DNA of 64,000 nt from Aphis gossypii. Taxonomy: Eukaryota; Arthropoda; Insecta; Hemiptera; Aphididae. How positions within the stretch are numbered: the stretch's first letter is position 1; each line of letters begins with the position of its first letter. This document shows positions 55,620 through 64,000 of the stretch, one piece after another. The translations under genes and the position numbers were made by a program. The stretch spans positions 17,292 through 81,291 of the forward strand of contig NW_026083075.1 of assembly GCF_020184175.1 (NCBI RefSeq), given 5' to 3'. Under the pieces are notes generated by a model that was given only the letters and a program-made list of their open reading frames with translations, searched no databases and was not told the DNA's origin.

Positions 55620-57235
55620 CCGTCAGCACTTACGTTAGCAGAAGTTTACTGACGACCGCGGATGTGTGGGAGCAAATGACGATGATCCAAACATAGTATA
55701 ATAAAATATAGTATATAATAAATAATTGATTCGTAACACTCTAACAATATATCATATATTAAATAAGACAATTCTGAAGACGTCTCTTCAGAAATAGCTA
55801 TAATAATGATAATATCATAAATATGACATTAATAAACACAGTATAAATAAAGGGCACAAACAGATGTGCACTATACAAATTATTATAAATATAGTAATAA
55901 ATAATAAATAATAACATCAACGATACCGCTGGTCACAAGTTCTTGATATCGGAATCCCACGCAATAACGGTTATTGTAGTGTTCCGCGATCCTGCGATAT
56001 CACCAAAATAATATTACGTTGACGGCTCGGCCGTAGTGAGATCGTTGACCTCTGACGTCGTGGTGTTAGGTTAAAAATTAATTAATTTTTTAAATAAAAA
56101 AAAAAAGTCCTGCTACCTTTAGAAGCGATGACGAGGAGTCGGTTGTAGTGTCCGAGTAAAAAGTAAAAAACATTTTTTTATTACAATAGATATAATTGGT
56201 TTAATTAAAAACCTTATTTAAAAAAAAATTATTAAAATTTTTATGAAAAATTGATTTTGTAAACCGTCTATTTTAATTATAGGATAATATTGCAAACAAC
56301 ATTTCAAAAAAAGGTACATCGAAAAGGTTAGCTGTGAAACCGGAGAAGAAACCGTATCGAAAAAGACGAAAAAGGTGCGTTTATAATAATTTATGACATA
56401 TTACGAAAAAGTAAAAAAATATATATTTTATTATTTTATAGAGCACTGCTATCTGTTATACAGACAAAATATGGATTTGGTAACAGATCCAACTATACCA
56501 ACCGATGCAGAGAACACCTTAAATATAAAAAAGGATGATTGTTCATTAACGGTTAAACACCTGTAGAGAATACGGCTGTAGATTACTGGACTATAGCACA
56601 TATATAAATGTGCTAAAATTGCTAATGTGCTCTGCAAGATAGGTAATTAATAATATAAATATATATTTAACTAAAGTGAAATATTTATAATAAAATTTAT
56701 TTAACCTATCTAACTTTTTTAGATGGAAGCATGCTGAATTCTCACTCAAAATATCTCTAACAGGGCAGCATCCTACAGAAGCGTAGTAGTGCCATTTAGA
56801 AAAAAATATTTAAAACAATTTCGACTTATCAACTCAGTATTTCGAATTAAAAACTCAAAATTTTGACTTCCAAATTCAAACTTCCGACTTGGCAACTCAA
56901 AATTTTGATTTATCAACTCAATATTTCGAATTAAAAACTCGGTGGTTTTGAGTAAAAATTTTTAAATGTCTTGGACCTTGGTTATGTTATTTATCTTTCC
57001 CGATTGATCCTTAACTATAGACGAGTTGGTATAATATGGTATTATGGTTTATGTTTTCAGCTATAATATGATTGAGACTTTTCACGTTGTAAATAATAAT
57101 ATAAAATTAATATTGTTATGTAATTGTTTATTGCACGCATGACAATTTTGTCATGATTCACGGTTATAGCACGTGGTAAATAGTAATTCAGTGTCGAGAT
57201 TTTGAATAGACAATAGTGAATATTAAATAGTACAT
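55620..57235. other. Region without a firm gene
   Basis: 55620-56270 shows nothing clear. 56286-56373 (basic, RKRRKR) followed by GTGCGT, and 56442 onward after TTTATAG (ALLSVIQTKYGFGNRSNYTN), may be two exons of a small basic protein, but a stop at about 56538 ends it; not recognised. 56826-56950 contains an imperfect direct repeat (TTATCAACTCA and TATTTCGAATTAAAAACTC) with a period of about 88 bases. Confidence 0.35.
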
Positions 57236-57240
57236 TTTCA

Positions 57241-58888
57241 GTTTTCGTTTTATGATGAGTTTACACTAATAGAAAATTATTTCCGTATGAGTTTTAATTA
57301 TAATGAAATAATTACAAATTTTTCATTAAAACATAACATAAAGATAAGTCTTCGTACATTGAAAAGACGATTAAAAGAACTAGGTTTGTCTAGACGCATA
57401 GACTATACTCCCATAAATATTGTAAGTCGTTATTTAGAAGTTTGTATTCAGGGTTCAAATCAACTTCATGGCTATAAGTGGATGTTTAGAAAATGTATCA
57501 GTAATGGTTTTGCAGTTAAACAAGAAACTGTACGAAGTATTTTAAAAATAATTGATCCTGATGGTGTGGAAATTAGAAGTCGTAAAAGACTAAAGAGACG
57601 ATTGTACTTTAACCCAGGCCCTAACCATACATGGCATACAGATTGCTATGATAAGTTAAAACCTTATAGAATTTCTATAAGTGGGTGTATTGATGGATTT
57701 TCCAGATGTATAGTTTGGTTAGAAGCAGCACTTTCTTGTAGTGACCCAAGAGTCATAGGACATTTTTATTTAAATACAGTAGAGACATTAGGTGGATGTC
57801 CAATTACTTTAAGATTTGATAGAGGTACAGAAAACCGTCAATATTGAGCAATTTCATAAGTTTTTGCGTAGAAATAACACTTCTCAAAGACCATCTTACT
57901 TATACGGTACAAGTTCTTCAAATCAAAGAATTGAAACATGGTGGAGTATTCTACGAAAACATTTTACCCAATTTCGGATGGACCTATTCTGTCAATTAAA
58001 AGATGATGGATACTTTGATGGATCATTTGTTAATAAAAATTTGATCAGATAGTGTTTTATTGGAAAAATCCAAGTAATTATAACTTAGCAAATAAAGGTT
58101 TTCTATAATTTATTTAAAACGTCAGGTTAAATATAAGTTGTATTCTTTGAACAATAAACAGAAATGTAGTTGCCCATTATTTTCAAATGTCCAGTATGAT
58201 AAGTGATAATTATAATATATATGTATAATAACAGTATGATATAATAATTACAATTGACTTATTATTTAGTATAGTAATATTATTTTATTAATATCAATAA
58301 CACAATGAATCTCTCTTTTTCTATAAAAAGTTTAAAAGTATAAAATAAAAACTACTCGTTTTACTTCAATTACTTACCTAAGGTTTAATTGCAAAAAATT
58401 ACCAAAGTGCAAAATATTCAAATCCATTTTAAATGGACACAATTTCTTTAAGTAATACACTTATGTAGTAATGTATACATATAAGCTATAAGACAAGTTA
58501 ATATTATATTATATACACTAAATATTTATTTATCAACATCTTATGTTAAACTTTCCAGAAAGAACTTAATGAAATGGCACTAGAGTGGAATGTACACAGA
58601 ATCAGAAAATCTAGAAATAGTATCTGTTGTTATGGAAGACCTATAACAACGTTTGAAGCACCTGAAGAATTTAATACAACCAACTTTATACATATTGTTC
58701 AAGAAAATGAATTACAACTTTGTAAAAATGAACTGATTAATTTAACAAATGTAACATGTGATCCAACTATTAGTGAACTATGTTCTATTATACTAGCAGA
58801 AGAAGTGATTTGTATTCCTGATAAATCTTATAGTATAATTGATGTTTATATTATGTTAAGAAACAAATTAAAAGATACGTTAGAGTAG
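57241..58888 (+). pseudogene. Integrase-core (rve-type) protein of an unnamed transposon, two exons visible
   Basis: After a TTTTCAG acceptor (57234-57240) the frame is open: ENYFRMSFNYNEI, then KISLRTLKRRLKELGL (helix-turn-helix, about 57345-57390) and GYKWMFRKC. The DDE core follows: HTWHTDCYDKLKPY (first Asp), ISGCIDGFSRCIVWLE, ITLRFDRGTENR (second Asp), and, after a one-base frameshift at about 57835, GTSSSNQRIETWWSILRKHF (Glu). A TAG at 58050-58052 interrupts just before a GTAATT donor at about 58068. The next exon (after TTTCCAG, about 58559) runs to 58888 with ALEWNVHRIRKSRNSICCYG. The arrangement is seen in integrase-core proteins widespread in hydra, fish and insects. Upstream exons lie unseen before 57234. 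Confidence 0.7.
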
Positions 58889-58889
58889 A

Positions 58890-59820
58890 TGATATTGAAC
58901 TATTGAAGTACCTAATACCTATATTATTTACATAATTTAAATTTTATTCCTATTTAGTAAATAGGTAATATATATTTTTGTATTTTATCTGGTAATAATA
59001 ACTAACTAAGACCACTAAGAAGTCATGGTAGAAGATCAATGGAAAAATAAAGTCATAAAAAAAAAATATTTATATAGTATAATTAACGAATAATATGTTT
59101 ATTTATTACTATACCTAGTCTATAAGACTATTTTTCTTTGGTAAATATTGCAATTAAATGAAATTTTATTATTTACTACTCATGTGTATACAAACCAATA
59201 TTTTTTGAATAAGAACAGCCCTTTTCTACAGGAAATTTTTTGATAGATAATTTCTCTGAAAATGTTGATGAAATAAAATTAAAAATTTTATGAATAGGTT
59301 TTAAGTGATTTAGCTTAGTCTCTAGTGTAGTAATTATTATGAAAGATATAAGGACTATAGAGAGTTAAAAATGTAAATTAATATATTAAAATCTTTAACT
59401 AGTAAAATGATCTGTTGTTACTATTTAGGGATTAAACCAATTGCTGTTATGAATTATGTATTGCTAATCCCAATATATAATAAGATACATAATAATAATA
59501 AATAGGTAATTAACAAATATATAAAAATAACATAATTGCAATGTATAATGAGACAAAGGTAAAATACGTATGTAAATAATTATTATTTTTGTATATAATA
59601 TTACAAAATATGGTTAATATTAATAAAATATAACAATATTAAAAATAAAACATGACAATATCACTAGGCAAAAAATAAATATAACAATATTACTTGGCAA
59701 AAAAAACATAGTATCACTTAAGCAAAAAATAAATATAACAATCTTATTTTTTAATATATTTGTTGATGTTGGTATTTTATTTTCATATTCTTCTTTCAAA
59801 CTATATTTAGATAAATTCAT
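58890..59820. other. AT-rich DNA without a recognised gene
   Basis: Contains repeated ATAACAATATTA/ACTTGGCAAAAAA motifs (59635-59745) that create a low-complexity minus-strand frame. I do not regard it as a gene. Confidence 0.4.
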
Positions 59821-59825
59821 TTTAT

Positions 59826-60031
59826 TTTTTTAATTCTTCGGACCATATATCAATAATATACTTAGGATTCTGAATAACCTCTTTGTTAGAAATTTCAGAA
59901 ATTATATCTTTTATATTTTGTTCATGAGCCATTGAACGACAATCAAACTCTTGGAGAACATCTATTAACTCTTCTTGGTCGACTGTAGTGAAATCTTCAA
60001 TATCACATTTTATTAAATCTTTTGATCTTAA
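59826..60031 (-). CDS. Terminal exon fragment, unassigned
   Basis: On the minus strand about 65 codons read LIKCDIEDFTTVDQEELIDV, then MAHEQNIKDIISEISNKEVI and end NPKYIIDIWSEELKK plus stop. The amphipathic, acidic pattern resembles the C-terminal end of HECT-like proteins carried by some animal transposons, but this is a weak recollection. The frame is cut at 60031 by unrelated GC-rich DNA at a TTAA (60028-60031). Confidence 0.35.
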
Positions 60032-60230
60032 GAGGACGTGTCACCAAAACGTGTACGCGTGCAACGGCCGAGAGAATGCGCTATTAAGTCTTTTTACGAT
60101 GCGCAAGCACGCGACGTTTTAGTCACGTCCATTACTCGCAGTCAGTGTCACTCGCGCCCGTTCGGGTCTCGAATCTTGACTCTCGGGAGCGCCGTATATT
60201 ATTTAAAGAACGTTCTACCATGACGCATAG
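60032..60230. other. GC-rich, CpG-dense patch
   Basis: Begins abruptly after TTAA with GAGGACGTGTCACC and is rich in CG dinucleotides to about 60195. No terminal repeat partner was found. It could be a small insertion (TTAA target) or a promoter fragment. Confidence 0.35.
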
Positions 60231-60574
60231 AATAAAGATAAGCCATGACGTACCTATCACAATAATACAAAAATTATAAACGTAAATGCCGCTGTATTAT
60301 TTTTATTATCCGCGCTTACCCAAGAACTATTCTTTTTTAAAGTTAATTCTACTAATTCAAATACCTATACCTAATATCTATATTAAAAATATATTTGGGT
60401 AGTACCTAAATAAATACAGTGCAATCAAATTAATATTAATTTTATGTGTTTCATATTTTACACTCAAGTTATATTATATTCCTCTTTTAAACATAGATTT
60501 TAATATTATGATAATAAATAATAATTAATGAAAATGAAACTAAGTACAAAAAAGTAAGTACTAAGTACTATAAC

Positions 60575-60713
60575 AAATATATGATTTTAAGTTACAATAT
60601 TCAAATATTATGTTATTTACAACTGTAGGAGGTATTTAGTTCGTATTATTTCTTACTTACGTTTCTAACTGAGTTTCCATTTTAGAACTCCAAAAGTTTT
60701 TGTCAAATTCAAC
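60575..60713. repeat. 139 bp direct repeat, copy 1
   Basis: Appears identical to 60971-61109 (offset 396). It duplicates the 3' part of exon 6 of the YqaJ gene, its GTAAGT donor and the start of the following intron, and lies downstream of the gene's end. Confidence 0.85.
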
Positions 60714-60773
60714 AATATATCGATATTAATAAAAATAAATGGAATGTTTCAATTCAAATCCTTATAACTAGCT

Positions 60774-63250
60774 TAAAAATAGGTGATATATATTTTGAAA
60801 ATGTTAATCACACAGAAATAAAAAAAACAATTTATATAATAGGTATTATAAATTCTTTTTTTTATGTTCTCTAAAATGTGTTTCGGCTCTAAAATATCTG
60901 ACTTCAATAGCCGTTTGCCATACCGTGGATGAACCAATTCGGGCAAAACACATTCCTTATAAAATCTGTAAAATATATGATTTTAAGTTACAATATTCAA
61001 ATATTATGTTATTTACAACTGTAGGAGGTATTTAGTTCGTATTATTTCTTACTTACGTTTCTAACTGAGTTTCCATTTTAGAACTCCAAAAGTTTTTGTC
61101 AAATTCAACTATATCATAATGAAGCCAGTGTTCAAATATACTACAAAATAACATACCTTCCTCTTTGTTATTTTCAACTGCCCTTGAACTTGATAGTAGT
61201 ATGAACTATCTTTTTTTAGTTTCATTTGACCGTCTACAATGGTTATATAAGGTATCTGTAAATTATAAATAAAAATCATAGATAGATAGGTAGGTATAAT
61301 ATACTAAACATACGCACTATGTATATGAAATCGTTCATGTTTATTTGTATCATAGTTTATAATAATAATTATATTATTATAAACTATGATAAAATAAAAT
61401 AATTATTATTATTATTTTATTGTACCTTTTTGTTGTTGACTGCAACTTAAATATCAATGGTATCTTTTATCGATTGCCTACCAAACCATCTGCAGAAAAT
61501 AAAATATATACTTTATCTGTAGGTATATACAATATATACATAATTTACAATATACATTATATAATAAATATAATAAATCCTATTCACCAGGGCTAGCAGC
61601 TAAGTATGGTTTATCTTTATCGATAAACAAACCACAATTTAAAACTTTAAAATTGGTTAAAGTTTCAAATTTCTTTCTAGCTATATCTTCCATTATTTTT
61701 CCATATTCTATTGCCTTGGTTGTTACATTTCCGTACAGTTCCTTTACAGGATGTAGTTGAACGCATTTTACAAACTCTACCAAAGTTGGATACAGTTAGG
61801 CGAATTCTGCGTTCAACTTGCCACGTTTGTGAATTCAATTGGCCAATTGTATCTCTTTCTAAATATCGATAGCTTCACTAGAAATTGATAATGATTTCAT
61901 AAAATTTTTTTTTTCATCTATATCCGCAGGTGTTTCGTATCATCTAATGGTTCAGCTAGTCCATAATGTTCATCGGGCCCAACATTTTTTTTTCGTTTAG
62001 CAGTTTGTTTTTCTTTTTGAAAATTAAGCCTTCTTTTTTGTAAATTACTCAATTTACTTTCACGAGCTTTCAAAAATTGTTTACCAACTATTCCTATGTA
62101 GGTAAAAAAATTATAAACAATATAAAAATATAATGTTTAAATAATGAAAAATATAAAATACCTGGACTCTTCTTAGTAATTTTTTTATGAATTGATCTAA
62201 TATATTGTCCTGAAGTATTAAAGATACTACAGCAACTTCAACACGGGCGTTATATGAATTTTTTAGAGCGAAATTAATGGGTTTGCCAGCAATATGTTTG
62301 TTGATAATACTATTAAATTGCTCACATATATTATTATCAACATCTAGTAACAAACTTGGGGCATTTTCAACAACTCGATTGTAAATTTGTGATATTTCAC
62401 TCATTAACCCACACTTTTCCGCTTCAGGTACAACATTTTGTTCACCGATTTTAGAACCATTACAAAAATACGATTCGAAATTTAAATGTTGCCCTAGTAA
62501 ATGTGATAGTCCATTTTCAATATCCTTTTTTAAATCTAAAATTATTTTATTTAACTTATATTATTTTTACTTGTGATTAAAATTTTTATTTGTGTAAAAA
62601 ACAAAAATTAATTTATTAACTACCTTTAATTTTATTTACTTCACTATCACATAGCGATTTTCTATAATGAATAGCCATAGTTATGGCTGTTCGAAATTTA
62701 TTGGATTTTTGTTTCTGATTTAATAAATTAAGTAAGTGCACTGGATATTTAGTATTTTTGGTTAATTAGGATATTTTTTGACCAAGATTTCTCAATATGT
62801 GGTTGCGACATTCAATTTTATCTACTAGGTAATAATTTTGGCCCATATGGTAAAGTTTGATGAAGTCGCTTACACACTGAACTGTCTCCATCCCCTAAAT
62901 ATAATATTATATAGGTATAATAATCAAATTCACTAAACTATTTAAAAGGTTAAAAAGACAATAAGTGGGTACCACTGCTGCTATACAGTAGGTTATACAT
63001 ATATAATATTACGAAGTGTAATTTATGATATTATTGTGATTAAAGTAATTCATTCTATTATTAGGTTTTAGAACTACAGGAGGTTAAATTATTTTAGCAG
63101 AGAAAATTGCATTTGAAAATATCTAAAATGTTACAAAAATGATAATGATTGACTTCATACCTATAAGTTTATTATATATTAGACCATGCATTTCAATACT
63201 CTTCGCAAAACCTTCAGCTATAGCGTCAGCTTCCATACCAGTTGTAGTGA
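60774..63250 (-). pseudogene. Mutator-like transposase plus YqaJ-type exonuclease, seven exons visible
   Basis: Minus-strand exons with matching splice sites. E1 63250-63161 (MEADAIAEGFAKSIEMHGL) is the end of a Mutator-like transposase region. E2 62894-62624 (GDGDSSVCKRLHQTLPYGPN, then IECRNHILRNLGQ). E3 62535-62162 (DVDNNICEQFNSIINKHIAG, NFALKNSYNARVEVAVVS). E4 62093-61588 (RIRLTVSNFGRVCKMR, then AIEYGKIMEDIARKKFE and CGLFIDKDKPYLAASPG). E5 61489-61426. E6 61255-61057 (KKDSSYYYQVQGQLKITKRK, VEFDKNFWSSKMETQLE). E7 from 60965 (FYKECVLPELVHPRYGK). E4-E7 form the YqaJ viral-recombinase fold: E4 supplies GLF.D...LAASPDG, E5 the metal site (here degenerate), and E6 YYQVQGQL. In phages such enzymes resect DNA ends. 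Frameshifts occur in E2, E4, E5 and E6, so this copy is broken. The N-terminus is lost near 63255. Confidence 0.7.
60971..61109. repeat. 139 bp direct repeat, copy 2 (parent copy)
   Basis: Contains exon 6 codons VEFDKNFWSSKMETQLE (minus strand), the GTAAGTAAG donor and 86 bases of intron. Its partner lies at 60575-60713. Confidence 0.85.
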
Positions 63251-63264
63251 TCTCTCACTATCGT

Positions 63265-63990
63265 TTATAAATGAGTGCTTGACATCTGCAGTTGGATCAA
63301 GTTGTTGAGAAAAGATTACGGGTTTTAAAAGTGAGACAAGACAAAATGTTAATACAAGAGTTTATTAAAATTAAAGTTATAATTTGTTACAATAAAAACA
63401 AGTGTATAAGAATTTGAGGACAGCACGTTAAGTAGCTGCCCGAGAAAAAGTTAAACTAAAATTTGGACATAGACTAGCTCTATGCGAATGTGAAACTAAT
63501 TCTAAATTTTAAGACGGACAGAGACCTGTATTTATATGGTTCTCTGTACCCCCTGGTTGTACATGATAGAGACTAGGAAATGGACAAAAAGGTGTGTTAT
63601 AGAATGTTGTCACTGTAGCTACAAAGTGGTTTTGCGCCCAAGACACTTAACCCTGGATTGGACTTGTTGTTGTGCTATTATACCAAGGCGTGCGCATCTA
63701 TGATTTATGTGCATGGCTTGTTTTGTCAAAAGGGCAAGAAAAAGTTGTTTGTGGCTGTATTTTCCCATACGCTTTGATTCTTGGAAATTGCCATCAAATT
63801 TAATTACGTATCGCTACGAGTATGATAATAAAATATTTAAATGTGCAGAACCTCGTAGTATATGTAAATGAGTTAAAATAGAAAAAATAGTGAGACGACT
63901 CCGTCGGCTTACTACACAGTTGATGTTCCTTTCCAATTTAAAAAACAATTATGAGTTTCAGATATTGTGTTTTTGTTTTTTGAACGATCG
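63265..63990 (-). repeat. Possible LTR at the right edge
   Basis: The sequence breaks off the transposase exon near 63255. On the minus strand it shows a TATA-like CATATAAATACAGG (63541-63528) and an AATAAACTC polyadenylation-type signal (63367-63359) in LTR-like order, followed by CAACA and unrelated sequence. No partner copy or pol frame is within the window, so this is only a suggestion. Confidence 0.35.
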
Positions 63991-64000
63991 CATATTAAAC

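Noticed and set aside
59620..59820. 66-codon minus-strand frame with repeated FIFCL residues
   Set aside because: It comes from short AT-rich tandem motifs; no homology and no splice context.

Overview
The window looks like AT-rich nuclear DNA from a hemipteran insect, most likely an aphid. This is inferred from base composition and from the transposon families present; no single-copy host gene settles the species. There is no bacterial-style gene organisation. Almost every recognisable gene belongs to a mobile element or to a virus-like insertion, most are broken, and several are spliced. Long stretches between them are low-complexity AT DNA.

Layout. (1) 1-2550 is the structural block of an endogenous virus-like (double-jelly-roll capsid) element: two capsid-type genes around a 59-residue protein, in tight array but with frameshifts and a 0.55 kb insertion. 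Facing it on the minus strand (2680-3766) is a three-exon gene. (2) 4180-12660 holds fragments of a Ty3/gypsy integrase and two hAT (zf-MYM/TTF type) transposases, a 3.7 kb DNA transposon with about 300 bp terminal inverted repeats and an 8 bp target duplication, a small hAT MITE and a pogo/Tigger remnant. (3) 12.9-20 kb holds a piggyBac remnant carrying a 568 bp insertion with a 12 bp target duplication, a BED-type hAT transposase, and an apparently intact mariner-like element. (4) 20.6-29.6 kb is a three-level nest: a piggyBac inside the gag of an LTR element (plus strand), itself inside the integrase/env junction of an errantivirus-like element (minus strand). (5) 30.0-34.7 kb is a PIF/Harbinger element inserted into an exon of a second transposon gene pair (EnSpm-like transposase tail plus a spliced companion gene). 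(6) 34.75-39.8 kb is a nearly complete Helitron, followed by another zf-MYM hAT. (7) 42.8-55 kb is a piggyBac split by an 11 kb mdg1/412-like LTR retrotransposon with 1.3 kb LTRs, a tRNA-Arg primer-binding site and an ATGG target duplication. (8) 57.2-63.3 kb holds a spliced integrase-core gene and a seven-exon gene joining a Mutator-like transposase region to a YqaJ-type exonuclease. A possible LTR lies at the right edge.

The nesting order gives a relative chronology. The hosts (errantivirus, piggyBac at 42.8 kb, EnSpm-like pair) came first; the LTR elements, Harbinger and inner piggyBac came later. The mariner (18.6 kb) and the inner piggyBac (24.3 kb) have the best preserved ends and reading frames and are the likeliest recently active copies. 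Frequent one-base frameshifts at homopolymers may be partly assembly error.
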